Assembly (NCBI GenBank): GCA_018003515.1
Contig: JAGNDO010000052.1
Span: 227-37,365 of the forward strand
DNA length: 37,139 nt
Origin: Caldilineaceae bacterium
Lineage (GTDB): Bacteria > Chloroflexota > Anaerolineae > Caldilineales > Caldilineaceae
Direction of reading: 5' to 3'
The notes below the pieces were generated by a model that was given only the letters and a program-made list of their open reading frames with translations, searched no databases and was not told where the DNA came from. The translations under genes were made by a program, and so were the position numbers. Shown one piece after another: positions 7,181-16,244 of the stretch; position 1 is the stretch's first letter, and every line of letters starts with the position of its first letter.

Positions 7181-9250
7181 ATGCCCACCCCACCCATCGC
7201 CACCCCCGTCCCGCACCGCACCAATACTCACGGAGACGTGCGGGACGATAATTATTACTGGATGCGGGATAAGACTGATCCAAAGGTTATTTCCCATTTG
7301 AATGCTGAGAATGACTACACGAAAATGATGCTTTCTCACACCGCCTCCGCTCAAGTTGCCCTCTTCCAAGAGATGCGGGCGCGTATCCAAGAGACCGACC
7401 AGTCCGTGCCCGTGGAGATGGACGACTTCCGTTATTACAACCGCACGGAGGCGGGCAAGCAGTATGCCATCTATTGTCGCCGTCTTTCGGATAGCAATGG
7501 GGATGGCCCGGAGCAGATCTTGCTTGATCTCAACGCCGAAGCGGCGGGCCATGATTATCTGCGTTTGGGCAACTATGAAGTCAGCCCAGACCATGTTTTT
7601 CTGGCCTATGCCCTGGATACGAATGGCTCTGAAAGCTACACCCTGCGGGTGAAAAATCTGGACAGCGGCGAGCTTTTGGCCGATGAAGTGACCGAAACTT
7701 ATTATGGCCTGGCTTGGGCCAACGACAACCGCACCCTCTTCTACACCCGCATGGACGCCGCCCACCGCCCGGACCGGGTTTACCGCCACACCTTGGGTAC
7801 CGACCCGGCGGAAGATGCCCTGGTTTATCACGAGACCGACGAACTCTACTTTCTGGGCATCAGCAAGAGCCGCAGCCGCCGCTATTTGACCATCCACCTG
7901 CACAGCAAAGTCACCACGGAAGAGCGCATCATCGATCTGGACCAGCCCGATAGCGCCCCCCGGGTGATCCAACCCCGCACCCAGGGCATGGAATACAGCG
8001 CGGAGCATCACAGGGGATCGTTCATGGGCCAAGAAGGTGAGCGTTTCTTCATCCTCACCAACGACGATGCCCTCAACTTCCGGCTGATGGTGGCCCCCGC
8101 CGAGACGCCAGGCCGGGACCACTGGCAAGCCGTGATCCCCCACGACCCGGCCATTAAGCGGGACAGCGTGGATGCCTTCGCCGGCCACTTGGCGATCTTC
8201 GAACGGGAGAACGGCCTGCGCCACATCCGCATCCTGGATCTGGACACGAGGGCGCACGCCCGTCTGCCCATGCCTGAACCGGTCTACACTGTGGCCCACG
8301 ACGAGAATCCCAATTACGCCACCTCTGTGCTGCGTTTCGGATATTCATCCTTGGTCACGCCAAAGCAAGTAGTGGAATTCGACATGTCCACCCAGGCTCG
8401 CACCCTACGCAAGCAGGAAGAGATCAAGGGCTATGATCCGGCGGATTATCGCTGTCAACGGCTGTGGGCTACCGGGGCAGACGGAGCGCAGATCCCCCTC
8501 TCCATTGTCTATCCTGTGGGCACAGAACTACACGGGGACAACCCCCTGCTATTGTATGGATACGGCTCTTACGGCCACAGCATCGACCCCGCCTTCCAAG
8601 CCAACCGGGTCAGCCTGCTGGAACGGGGCGTGATCTTCGCCATCGCCCACATCCGGGGCGGCGGCGAGATGGGCCGGGCGTGGTATGAAAACGGCAAATT
8701 TCTGCACAAAAAGAACACATTCACCGATTTCATCGCCTGTGCGGAGTATTTGCTCGATAATGACTACACGAAATCTGAGCGTTTGACCATTATGGGACGC
8801 AGTGCGGGTGGATTGCTGATGGGGGCTGTGCTGAACATGCGCCCGGATCTCTTCACCGCTGCTGTGGCGGGGGTGCCCTTTGTGGATGTGATCAACACCA
8901 TGCTCGACCCCACCATCCCCCTGACCGTGGTGGAGTATGAGGAGTGGGGCAATCCCAACGATCCGGTCTACTATGACTACATGAAATCCTACTCGCCCTA
9001 CGACAATGTGGTTGCCCAAGCCTATCCCCACATCCTGGCCACCGCGGGGTTGAACGATCCCCGGGTGCAGTATTGGGAACCGGCCAAGTGGGTGGCCAAA
9101 CTGCGCACCCTCAAGACCGATGACAACCGGCTGCTGCTCAAGACCAACATGGGGGCTGGTCACGGGGGCGCGTCGGGCCGCTATGACTATCTTCGGGAGG
9201 TAGCCTTTGAGTACGCGTTCTTGCTGGACTGTCTGGGGCTGACTGCGTAA
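7181..9250 (+). CDS. ptrB: Oligopeptidase B-like S9A serine peptidase
   Basis: 689 residues from ATG 7181, preceded by GAGGAA; an upstream in-frame start at 7124 would read repeat DNA and is rejected. The N-terminus (HGDVRDDNYYWMRD...) and the seven-bladed propeller with EQILLDLNAEA and MEYSAEHH are typical of S9A enzymes. The C-terminal alpha/beta-hydrolase domain has LLYGYGSYGHSIDPAF and the nucleophile elbow GRSAGG. The triad reads Ser541, Asp626 (GLNDPRVQYWEP) and His661 (GAGHGG). This agrees in spacing with E. coli oligopeptidase B, whose triad I recall as 532/617/652. The enzyme cleaves small peptides after basic residues. No signal peptide is present, so it is cytoplasmic. The gene is monocistronic in appearance, downstream of the repeat island. 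Confidence 0.95.
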   Translation: MPTPPIATPVPHRTNTHGDVRDDNYYWMRDKTDPKVISHLNAENDYTKMMLSHTASAQVALFQEMRARIQETDQSVPVEMDDFRYYNRTEAGKQYAIYCRRLSDSNGDGPEQILLDLNAEAAGHDYLRLGNYEVSPDHVFLAYALDTNGSESYTLRVKNLDSGELLADEVTETYYGLAWANDNRTLFYTRMDAAHRPDRVYRHTLGTDPAEDALVYHETDELYFLGISKSRSRRYLTIHLHSKVTTEERIIDLDQPDSAPRVIQPRTQGMEYSAEHHRGSFMGQEGERFFILTNDDALNFRLMVAPAETPGRDHWQAVIPHDPAIKRDSVDAFAGHLAIFERENGLRHIRILDLDTRAHARLPMPEPVYTVAHDENPNYATSVLRFGYSSLVTPKQVVEFDMSTQARTLRKQEEIKGYDPADYRCQRLWATGADGAQIPLSIVYPVGTELHGDNPLLLYGYGSYGHSIDPAFQANRVSLLERGVIFAIAHIRGGGEMGRAWYENGKFLHKKNTFTDFIACAEYLLDNDYTKSERLTIMGRSAGGLLMGAVLNMRPDLFTAAVAGVPFVDVINTMLDPTIPLTVVEYEEWGNPNDPVYYDYMKSYSPYDNVVAQAYPHILATAGLNDPRVQYWEPAKWVAKLRTLKTDDNRLLLKTNMGAGHGGASGRYDYLREVAFEYAFLLDCLGLTA

Positions 9251-9400
9251 GCCCAGCCCATCTCCCAATCCCCAGGGAGATCCCGACTCCAGGCAGGTGA
9301 ACAAGCAGAGGTGTGGTGACCCCTTCACCCAGTCGCTGTGGAAGGTCAGTCGGATCAAAGACGGTTCCGGCTGACCGTTCGCCTCAAAGGAGGATAACCT

Positions 9401-11881
9401 ATGAACTACCGCCGTCTTACTTCGATTTGCGTCTTGTTCTTGGCGCTTGTGCTGATTTCATGGAGCGCTCTCGCCCAATCCGCTACCGCTGCTGTGCCCC
9501 CATTGCGCGCCGAGACGGGTCTGCCTCCCTACACGCTGGAGTTGGTTGACCAAATTGGCGGACAGACAAACTTAGTCGTGCTACGGCCGCCCTATGCCTA
9601 TGTGGCTGCCGGGCCGCGTATTTTAGTGCTGGATGTGTCCGACCCGGCCAATGTTGCCCAGGTGGGGCGCAGCGACATGCTGCCCAACAACTTGCACAAT
9701 ATGGTTCTGGCCGGGGATCGGCTGGTGGGGGAAATCTATGACGGCGAATTGCTCTCCATAGACATCAGCCAACCCCTCACGCCCACGCTGACCACCCACG
9801 CGCAGATCTACAACCGTGCCCCGCCTAACGCCAAGGAGCAGACAACGGCGATTGCAGCCAGCGGGGATCGTGTATATTTGCTTTCCTTTGCCCAGGATCA
9901 GCTCGGAACCTTTCGCTACGATTATCTGCGCACAGTGGATGCCGTCACCCTCTCGCCGTTTATCATCCATACGCTCAACGCCCCATACAGTGACCTTGCC
10001 GTGGCGGGAACCACCCTCTTTGGCGTCAGAACCAACGGAGGGCTGACTTCATTTGACGTGGCAAATCCGGCGTTGCCCCAAGAACGGCAGACGATCGCCT
10101 TCAACGGAACCGGCGGGCAGGTAGCGACCTTGGGCAGCCAAGTCATGGTCGCCCAACGCATGGACGACTCCTATGTACTCCGGGTTCTGGACAGCGACGA
10201 TCCGGGCAACATGGTCCAAACAGGCCTCTACACACAGACCACGGAACGCGGAATCGTCGGCCTGCAAGCGCATCCGGGCGTGGCGTATGTGCGCCTTTCT
10301 GGCTTCACGCCCGATGTACCGAGTACGGAAGTGGACCTGATTGACCTCTCGGCCCCCACGCCCCAGCGTCTTGGCGTCTACACCGACAGCGTGCAGACTG
10401 CGGACATGGCGGTGAACGGTGGTCGTCTTTATCTGGCCCATGCCGACACTGGTTTGCAGATTGTGGATGCCCTGGCCCCGTCCGGGAAGCAGATCTTGGG
10501 CACCTTCGCCCATCACCCCTTCAATCAGACCCTGGCCGTCAATGAGCCCCCGCTCCTCGTCACCGGCGGCGGATGGATAGGGGCCTTTTCACTACAGGAT
10601 CCGTTCCATCCAAGCCTGAGCCACGCCATAGACCTTGGGGAACCAACCATTACCGACTTGGTCATCACTTCGGGACGGGCCTATGTTTCCGGCGCGCAGG
10701 TGACTGCCCTGGATCTGAGTAACTCCCCCCAACTTGCCATCCTATCCCAGGGCGGGCAGACCGATCTGTCAGGATTGGCTACGGCCAATGGCTTGCTCTA
10801 CGGAGTTCGAGATGGTCCAACTGGCGGGGTCTTTGTGATGAATCCGGCGGCGGAACCGGCGTTGTCTGTCGTGGGCAGCGAGATCAGCTTTCCCGGACAG
10901 GACATTGCCGTGACCGGCAACTATGCCGTGATCCCCAACAGCAGCTATGGGGCCCACCTGTACGATCTATCAGATCCCAGCGCTCCCCAGGTGTTGTCCA
11001 CCCTGGCTGTCCCTTTGCGCGGCTCGCAAACCCCACGCCAACCCAACCCAAATTGGACCGAATTTACCACGGCCGGGGTTTGGAACAATCTGGCCTTTGT
11101 GGGCGGTAAAAACATTAGTTGTTGTCTGGTCTACGCCGAGGTCGGTGCCCTGTGGGTGATCGATATTGCCAATCCAGCCCGGCCCGCCCTTCTGTCGTCC
11201 TTTAGCCCGGGCAGCCTGATCCAGGCGATGGACATAGGGCAGCGCTCTGTAATGCAGCGCTATGGTTTCTTGGCCACCTCCACAGGTCCTATGGTGATCG
11301 ACACAGCAAACCCGGCCAAAATCGACCTGGTCGCCAGTGCATCCACCCGCAACTTGGTCGGCATTGCCGCCAACGGTAACTTCATCTACACCACGGACAG
11401 CGAGTGGGGGCTGGTCACGTGGTTTTTTCCGGGCCGTACTCGATCTCAGATTTCGCCAAGCGGCGGCGAACTGCATGCCGAGGCTGGCCGGACGAGCTAC
11501 TTCTTTGAGTCTGGCGTCTTCACAGAGAGCGTCACCGTTGAGCATATCCCTCTGTTACCGGAACAGGTTCCCCCTGCCACCGATCAGCTTTGGGCAAATC
11601 ATGCGTTCCGCATCGCCACCGCCGGTAAGGACTGGTGGTGGGAGCCGGAGATCCTGGCCCCCTTCACCGTGACCGTGGGTATCAGCGCCGCGGATCGCAC
11701 GGGCATCCTCTCCGGCACGCTGGCCCTTTATCGTTGGGATGCCGGCGCATGGCATCGTCTGGCCGCCAGTCAGGTTATGGCAGCCGGAGAAGAGGTCACC
11801 GCCGCCCTAACCGAATGGGGCATCTATGCGGTTCTAGGCGACACTCGGCGCACCTACCTACCCTTTGTCGCCAGACGGTGA
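9401..11881 (+). CDS. Secreted LVIVD-repeat beta-propeller protein
   Basis: 826 residues from ATG 9401 with a strong AAAGGAGG site 10 bp upstream. The N-terminus is a clear Sec signal peptide (Arg-Arg, then a hydrophobic core; likely cleavage after ALA near residue 25). The body carries about ten LVIVD-type repeats: for example RILVLDVSDPANVAQVG, EVDLIDLSAPTPQRLG, GAHLYDLSDPSAPQVLS and ALWVIDIANPARPALLS, each about 40-60 residues apart, consistent with one or two beta-propellers. The last 130 residues (ESVTVEH..., TEWGIYAVLGD) look like a beta-sandwich and end in a short basic tail, TYLPFVARR, common in exported proteins of filamentous Chloroflexota. The role is probably extracellular scaffold or adhesion; no enzyme motif was seen. 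Confidence 0.88.
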   Translation: MNYRRLTSICVLFLALVLISWSALAQSATAAVPPLRAETGLPPYTLELVDQIGGQTNLVVLRPPYAYVAAGPRILVLDVSDPANVAQVGRSDMLPNNLHNMVLAGDRLVGEIYDGELLSIDISQPLTPTLTTHAQIYNRAPPNAKEQTTAIAASGDRVYLLSFAQDQLGTFRYDYLRTVDAVTLSPFIIHTLNAPYSDLAVAGTTLFGVRTNGGLTSFDVANPALPQERQTIAFNGTGGQVATLGSQVMVAQRMDDSYVLRVLDSDDPGNMVQTGLYTQTTERGIVGLQAHPGVAYVRLSGFTPDVPSTEVDLIDLSAPTPQRLGVYTDSVQTADMAVNGGRLYLAHADTGLQIVDALAPSGKQILGTFAHHPFNQTLAVNEPPLLVTGGGWIGAFSLQDPFHPSLSHAIDLGEPTITDLVITSGRAYVSGAQVTALDLSNSPQLAILSQGGQTDLSGLATANGLLYGVRDGPTGGVFVMNPAAEPALSVVGSEISFPGQDIAVTGNYAVIPNSSYGAHLYDLSDPSAPQVLSTLAVPLRGSQTPRQPNPNWTEFTTAGVWNNLAFVGGKNISCCLVYAEVGALWVIDIANPARPALLSSFSPGSLIQAMDIGQRSVMQRYGFLATSTGPMVIDTANPAKIDLVASASTRNLVGIAANGNFIYTTDSEWGLVTWFFPGRTRSQISPSGGELHAEAGRTSYFFESGVFTESVTVEHIPLLPEQVPPATDQLWANHAFRIATAGKDWWWEPEILAPFTVTVGISAADRTGILSGTLALYRWDAGAWHRLAASQVMAAGEEVTAALTEWGIYAVLGDTRRTYLPFVARR

Positions 11882-12016
11882 AGGTTTGACCCGAAACTTT
11901 TCCACACCGTCTACGTAGCGCACACCGCATGCCACACGGCATTTTGATTCACACCCAGACCTCGTCCCGACAAGGACGAGATCCCAGTTTGCTCAACAAA
12001 GGAGTACCCTTCTATA

Positions 12017-12502
12017 ATGGACACCCAATCTCAACAGATCCTGGCCCAACTCATCCGCGGACGACAGACCGCGGCCCTGGGCACCCTGCGCAACGGCGCA
12101 CCCTTCGTTTCGATGGTTCCCTATGCCGTGGCGGACGACCTCACCGCCTTCGACATTCACATCAGCACCCTGGCCCACCACACCAAGGACATTCTGGCCG
12201 ATGGCCGGGTCAGCCTGATGATCGCCGCACCGGAAGGCCCGGACGCGGATGCCCAGACCCTGGCCAGGGTCTCCATCCAAGGGGAGGCGGTCATGTTGCC
12301 CAAGAATGCGCCCGACTACGTGGAGGCTCGCATCCGCTATCTGACCCGCTTCCCCGCTGCGGCAACCAGCTTCAACCTGGGGGATTTCGCCCTCTATCGC
12401 ATCCAGCTCCAGTCCGCCCGCTTCGTGGCTGGCTTTGGACGCATCTTCAACCTCAAGCCCGACGCCTTCCAGGACGCGGCCAAAGTGAAGCATGATGCGT
12501 AA
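12017..12502 (+). CDS. PPOX/HugZ-like flavin-binding-fold protein
   Basis: 161 residues from ATG 12017 (AAAGGAG 12 bp upstream). The split-barrel fold of the pyridoxamine-5'-phosphate-oxidase clan shows in AALGTLRNGAPFVSMVPYA near the start and in the C-terminal RIQLQSARFVAGFGRIFNL. The GFGR region is characteristic of the haem-utilisation HugZ/CREG-like branch. The substrate (FMN or haem) cannot be told from sequence. It lies 70 bp before the lacI-family gene on the same strand, without an obvious terminator between. An overlapping frame at 11929-12495 is an out-of-frame shadow. Confidence 0.88.
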   Translation: MDTQSQQILAQLIRGRQTAALGTLRNGAPFVSMVPYAVADDLTAFDIHISTLAHHTKDILADGRVSLMIAAPEGPDADAQTLARVSIQGEAVMLPKNAPDYVEARIRYLTRFPAAATSFNLGDFALYRIQLQSARFVAGFGRIFNLKPDAFQDAAKVKHDA

Positions 12503-12572
12503 AACGTGAATGGGATTCGGACGACTCGCGTTCTACGCCACACGCATCACGCCATAGTTCTCAGGAATCCTC

Positions 12573-13598
12573 ATGACCCGCAAACCCATCTCCATCCAGG
12601 ACATCGCCACAGCGGGAGGGGTCTCCCACTCCACGGTCTCCCGTGCGCTGAACAATAGCACGTTGATCAGCCCGGTGGTGCGGGAGCGCATCCAACAGTT
12701 GGCCGAGGAGATGGGCTATACCCCCAACGCTGTGGCCCAGAGCCTGAAGGGGCAGCGCACCAAGTCCATCGGCCTGATCCTGACTTCCATTGCCGACCCC
12801 TTTGTGGGCCGGGTGGTGCGGGGGATCGAGGATGTGGCCCAGACCGCGGAGATCAGCGTGCTGCTCAGTGTGGCCTACAACGACCCGGCACGGGAGATGG
12901 AGATCATCGAGACCTTTCACCGCCGCCGGGTGGATGGGGTGATCAGCGCCGCCGCCCAGATCCGGGGGGCGTATATAGATCGGCTGGCCCAGATCAACAT
13001 GCCCACGGTGTTGATCAACCAGCAGGCGGCGTCTGAGGCGGATCGGCTGCATTCGGTGGATGCGGATGACTATGACGGGGCCAAGCAGGCCGTGGCCCAT
13101 CTGCTGGGGCTGGGTCATCGGGCCATCGGCTATCTGGGCGCGGGCAGCCGCGCCCGCTCCAACCAGCGGCGCATGGCTGGCTATCGAGACGCCCTGGCCC
13201 AGGCCGGCATCACCCCGGACAAGGCGTGGATTCGCTTCACCCCCTCTCACTATCACGCCCACACGGATGATGTGGCCGGGGGCAAGGCCCTGCTGCCGGA
13301 GATGTTGCAAGCCGGTGTGACCGGGGTTTTCTGTTATAATGACATGGTGGCCATCGGCGTGCTGATGGCCTGCCGAGAGCTTGGGCTGGCCGTGCCGGAT
13401 CAGTTGAGCGTGGTGGGCTACGACGATGTGGAGATGGCCAGCTATGTCACGCCCCCTCTCACCACCATCCACCAGCCCAAACTGCGCCTGGGCGAGATCG
13501 CCATGCAGATGTTGCTGGAGATGATGGAGGGTCGGCCCGTCCACGATCAAGTACTCCCCAATCAGCTTATCGTGCGGGAGAGTACTGGCCCGGTCTAA
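12573..13598 (+). CDS. LacI-family transcriptional regulator
   Basis: 341 residues from ATG 12573 with AGGAA upstream. Residues 6-26 form the helix-turn-helix (ISIQDIATAGGVSHSTVSRAL), followed by the hinge helix (TPNAVAQSLKGQRTKSIGLI). The periplasmic-binding-like sensor domain spans 60-335 with the usual ALLA...CYNDMVAIG and DQLSVVGYDDVEMASYVTPPLTT motifs. It sits immediately upstream of the inositol locus on the same strand, and a perfect CG-centred palindrome lies at the start of the next transcription unit, 63 bp past its stop codon. The natural inference is a local repressor responding to an inositol-derived or sugar ligand. Ligand identity is unproven. Confidence 0.96.
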   Translation: MTRKPISIQDIATAGGVSHSTVSRALNNSTLISPVVRERIQQLAEEMGYTPNAVAQSLKGQRTKSIGLILTSIADPFVGRVVRGIEDVAQTAEISVLLSVAYNDPAREMEIIETFHRRRVDGVISAAAQIRGAYIDRLAQINMPTVLINQQAASEADRLHSVDADDYDGAKQAVAHLLGLGHRAIGYLGAGSRARSNQRRMAGYRDALAQAGITPDKAWIRFTPSHYHAHTDDVAGGKALLPEMLQAGVTGVFCYNDMVAIGVLMACRELGLAVPDQLSVVGYDDVEMASYVTPPLTTIHQPKLRLGEIAMQMLLEMMEGRPVHDQVLPNQLIVRESTGPV

Positions 13599-13621
13599 GA
13601 TCTGTTTTTTGTGGTTTAACA

Positions 13622-13650
13622 TTGACAAGCCCTGGGGCTTGTGGTACGCT
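13622..13650 (+). promoter_or_regulatory. Sigma70-like promoter of the transaldolase-iol operon
   Basis: Perfect -35 TTGACA (13622-13627), 17-bp spacer, -10 TACGCT (13645-13650). It is placed between the lacI-family stop codon and the transaldolase gene, giving a predicted start near 13657. Confidence 0.75.
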
Positions 13651-13660
13651 ATTTGCGCCC

Positions 13661-13676
13661 ATGCACACGTGTGCAT
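13661..13676. promoter_or_regulatory. Perfect 16-bp palindrome, likely LacI-family operator
   Basis: ATGCACACGTGTGCAT, a perfect palindrome with a central CG as in LacI-family operators. It lies about 10 bp past the -10 box, overlapping or just downstream of the predicted +1. Occupancy there would block transcription. No second copy was noticed elsewhere in the window. Confidence 0.75.
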
Positions 13677-13753
13677 TGTCCAAAAAAAACACCCTCCCCC
13701 CACGCCCAACACCCAAACAATTGGACTTGCTTGTTCTACAACCGGAGGAAAAT

Positions 13754-14830
13754 ATGGCTACATCCAGCCCGCTGTTGCAGACCGTTTCCACCACGCCGAC
13801 GGATTATTGGAATGACTCCTGCTCCAAACTCGAACTGACCTATGCCATCGGCCACGGCGCGGTCGGTGCCACCACCAACCCCAACATCGTCCTAAATGTA
13901 CTCAACCAGGAGATGGATCTTTGGGAAGCCCGCATCCACGCCATCATTGCCGAAAACCCGACTTGGTCCGAAGGGGAGATCGCCTGGAAATTGAACGAAG
14001 AGATGGCCGTTTTCGGGGCCGGATTGCTGGCCCCAGCCTTCGCGCGCAATGCAGGCCGCAAAGGCCGCATTTCCATCCAGACCAACCCTATGTATTATCG
14101 CAACGCCGAGGCCATTGTGGAGCAGGCCCGGCACTTCGCCACGTTGGCTCCAAACATGCAGGTCAAAATGCCTGTGACCGAAGCAGGGGTGCGAGCCGTG
14201 GAAGAGGCCACCTATCACGGGGTCAACGTCAACGCCACGGTCAGCTTCACCGTGCCCCAGGCCATTGCCGTGGCCGAGGCCGTGGAGCGGGGGCTGGACC
14301 GCCGGGCCGCCGAAGGGCTGGACAACAGCGGCATCTCCCCGGTCTGCACCATCATGATCGGGCGCACGGATGACTGGATGAAGGTGGTGACCAAGCGGGA
14401 CAACATCGACATCGACCCGGACTACCTCAACTGGGCCGGGATCGCCGTTTTCAAAAATGCCTACGATCTCTACCAAAAGCGAGGCTATCGCACCCGGCTG
14501 CTAGCCGCGGCCTATCGTCACCTGGGCCACTGGTCCGAGTTGATCGGCGGCGATGTGGTGCTGACCATCCCCTACGAGTGGCAGTTGAAGATCAACGCCT
14601 CGGACATCCCCGTGGTCGAGCGCATCCACACCCCGGTGGACCCGACCATTGTACGGGCGCTTTATGGAAAAATCCCAGATTTCCGCCGGGCGTATGATCC
14701 TGACGGCATGACCCCGGCCGAGTTCGACAGCTATGGGGCCTGTGTGCGTACCCTGCGCTCCTTCATCACCGCCGTGCATGACCTGATGGGCGTGGTGCGG
14801 GAGTTCATGTTGCCCAACCCGGATGTTTAG
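13754..14830 (+). CDS. Transaldolase-family protein heading the inositol operon
   Basis: 358 residues from ATG 13754, with GGAGG 7 bp upstream; the longer frame from 13622 would read through promoter and operator. Class I aldolase (transaldolase) TIM-barrel signatures: GHGAVGATTNPNIVLN near residue 35, ISIQTNPMYYRNAEA, then MQVKMPVTEAGVRAVEEATYHGVNVNATVSF, where the Lys of VKMP is the expected Schiff-base residue. Length is near that of the long TalB/Tal class, but sequence detail is unlike housekeeping enzymes. As the first gene after the operator it should be induced with iolB/iolD. Known inositol pathways use IolC plus IolJ after IolB; neither is here, so this protein may cleave the deoxyketogluconate (phosphate). 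That role is inference. Confidence 0.88.
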   Translation: MATSSPLLQTVSTTPTDYWNDSCSKLELTYAIGHGAVGATTNPNIVLNVLNQEMDLWEARIHAIIAENPTWSEGEIAWKLNEEMAVFGAGLLAPAFARNAGRKGRISIQTNPMYYRNAEAIVEQARHFATLAPNMQVKMPVTEAGVRAVEEATYHGVNVNATVSFTVPQAIAVAEAVERGLDRRAAEGLDNSGISPVCTIMIGRTDDWMKVVTKRDNIDIDPDYLNWAGIAVFKNAYDLYQKRGYRTRLLAAAYRHLGHWSELIGGDVVLTIPYEWQLKINASDIPVVERIHTPVDPTIVRALYGKIPDFRRAYDPDGMTPAEFDSYGACVRTLRSFITAVHDLMGVVREFMLPNPDV

Positions 14831-14832
14831 AG

Positions 14833-14860
14833 AATGGCGAATGGCGAATGGCGAATGGCG
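14833..14860 (+). repeat. Four tandem heptamers (AATGGCG)
   Basis: Four copies of a 7-bp unit between the transaldolase stop and iolB. The ATGs inside it fall in different frames; one, at 14834, is in frame with iolB. Confidence 0.85.
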
Positions 14861-14875
14861 AGAAGAGAGGGAGCG

Positions 14876-15787
14876 ATGAAACAGTATACGGCAGATAATC
14901 TTGTGGTCCATCCTCAAACGGGGGATGATACGGGGCTAATCGTGAATGTGACGCCTACCCTGGCCGGGTGGGAGACCATCAACTTTCAGGCCCGGCGGTT
15001 GGACGCGGGCGAATCGTGGTCGTTTCAGACCGGAGAGAACGAGCTGGCCATTGTCGTCCTGGGCGGCACCGTGGACGTACGCTCGGATCATGGAGAGTGG
15101 CTGGGCATCGGCCAACGGGCCGACGTCTTCGCCGGCATGCCCTATGCCCTCTACCTCTCCCGGAACACATCCCTCACCGTGACCGGCGTGACGGCCTGCG
15201 AGTTCGCCGTCACCTGGGTGGCGGCGGATCAGGATTTCGATCCTGTCCTGGTCACCCCCGCGGAGGTAGGCGTGGAGATCCGGGGCGGCGGTCATGCCAC
15301 CCGGCAGATCAACCGCATGCTACCCCCGGGCTTCCCCTGCCAGCGTCTGGTGCTGGTGGAGGTCTACACCCCGGACGGCAACTGGTCCAGCTATCCGCCT
15401 CACAAGCATGACGTGCATGTGGAGGACGCCGCGGGCAATTTACTCCAGGCCGATCTGGACGAGATCTACTACTACAAAATCGACCGGCCCGAAGGCTTCG
15501 CCATCCAGCGGGTCTACACGGACGCCGATTCGCCCCTGCACCAGGCTGGCTTCCCCATCGACGCCGCCGTGATCGCCCGCAACAACGACGTGGTGCTGGT
15601 TCCCGAAGGCTATCACCCGGTCAGCAGCCCTGTGGGGTATAACACCTATTACCTCAACGTCCTGGCCGGCAGCGCCCAAAGCCTGATGGCCGTGGACGAT
15701 CCCCAGTTCGCCTGGGTCAAGGGCACCTTCCATGAACGAGATCCCCGGGTGCCGGTCTACGATGTCAGTGCGGGGTATTCTGCTTGA
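14876..15787 (+). CDS. iolB: 5-deoxy-glucuronate isomerase
   Basis: 303 residues from ATG 14876, with GAGGGAG just upstream; the in-frame ATG at 14834 lies in the heptamer array and is disfavoured. IolB converts 5-deoxy-D-glucuronate to 2-deoxy-5-keto-D-gluconate in myo-inositol breakdown. It is a bicupin: the N-terminal cupin carries GENELAIVVLGGTVDV. The C-terminal cupin holds the family signature SSYPPHKHD, then DLDEIYYYKIDRPEGFAIQRVY and EGYHPVSSPVGYNTYYLNVLAG, whose His/Glu residues bind the metal. It is 45 bp from the transaldolase gene, so in one operon. Confidence 0.95.
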   Translation: MKQYTADNLVVHPQTGDDTGLIVNVTPTLAGWETINFQARRLDAGESWSFQTGENELAIVVLGGTVDVRSDHGEWLGIGQRADVFAGMPYALYLSRNTSLTVTGVTACEFAVTWVAADQDFDPVLVTPAEVGVEIRGGGHATRQINRMLPPGFPCQRLVLVEVYTPDGNWSSYPPHKHDVHVEDAAGNLLQADLDEIYYYKIDRPEGFAIQRVYTDADSPLHQAGFPIDAAVIARNNDVVLVPEGYHPVSSPVGYNTYYLNVLAGSAQSLMAVDDPQFAWVKGTFHERDPRVPVYDVSAGYSA

Positions 15788-15789
15788 GC

Positions 15790-15823
15790 GATTTTGGATT
15801 TTGGATTGAGGATTTTGGATTGG
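15790..15823. repeat. Short GGATTTT-type heptamer repeat
   Basis: Tandem gattttggattttggatt-type units after the iolB stop. A complementary run occurs at 32885-32916. Confidence 0.7.
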
Positions 15824-15833
15824 AAAGTGGGGC

Positions 15834-16244
15834 TTACCAGAGGGTGGGGACCAGGTTGGCGTCTTTGATAGCTCCGTCCCGTGTGAGGATGGCGACATCA
15901 AAACCCGCACGCTGGGCCAGGAGAGCCGTGGCGACGATCTGGCGGTCGTGCATTTCGGGGATGGCTTTGCAGTCCAGGGTGGCTATAATCGCTTTCAAGT
16001 TCAAAGCCACGACCCTCATGCGTGAATCTTTCTTAACGTCATCCAAGAGATCGACTTCCGAAAAGCCATAAAGGTGAGGCTTACGCTCCACAATAAAGAG
16101 CGCCTCCGAGAGTGCAATCGCCGGGATTAGTAGCCGTGCATCTGGATCGTCCAGAATTCGCTTGGCACTCGGACTCAACCGATGATCTTTATCCAAATAC
16201 CAGATCAAAGCGTGCGTATCAATGATGTACAGAGAGTCCGGCAT
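15834..16244 (-). CDS. PIN-domain toxin (VapC-like)
   Basis: 136 residues from ATG 16244 (MPDSLYIIDTHALIWYL). PIN-domain metal-dependent ribonuclease: first acidic residue in IIDTHALIW, a second Glu in IALSEALFIVE, and the third acidic cluster in MHDRQIVATALLAQ, followed by ILTRDGAI. VapC toxins cleave tRNA or rRNA; the target here is unknown. Its start overlaps the 3' end of the upstream minus-strand gene by 26 bp, the usual translational coupling of a toxin-antitoxin pair. The pair lies antisense to, and within, the iol gene row between iolB and iolD. Confidence 0.88.
   Translation of the reverse strand: MPDSLYIIDTHALIWYLDKDHRLSPSAKRILDDPDARLLIPAIALSEALFIVERKPHLYGFSEVDLLDDVKKDSRMRVVALNLKAIIATLDCKAIPEMHDRQIVATALLAQRAGFDVAILTRDGAIKDANLVPTLW

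Noticed and set aside
6834-7301. 155-codon frame in the repeat island
   Set aside because: It crosses several inverted repeats and overlaps the oligopeptidase start; no protein-like pattern.
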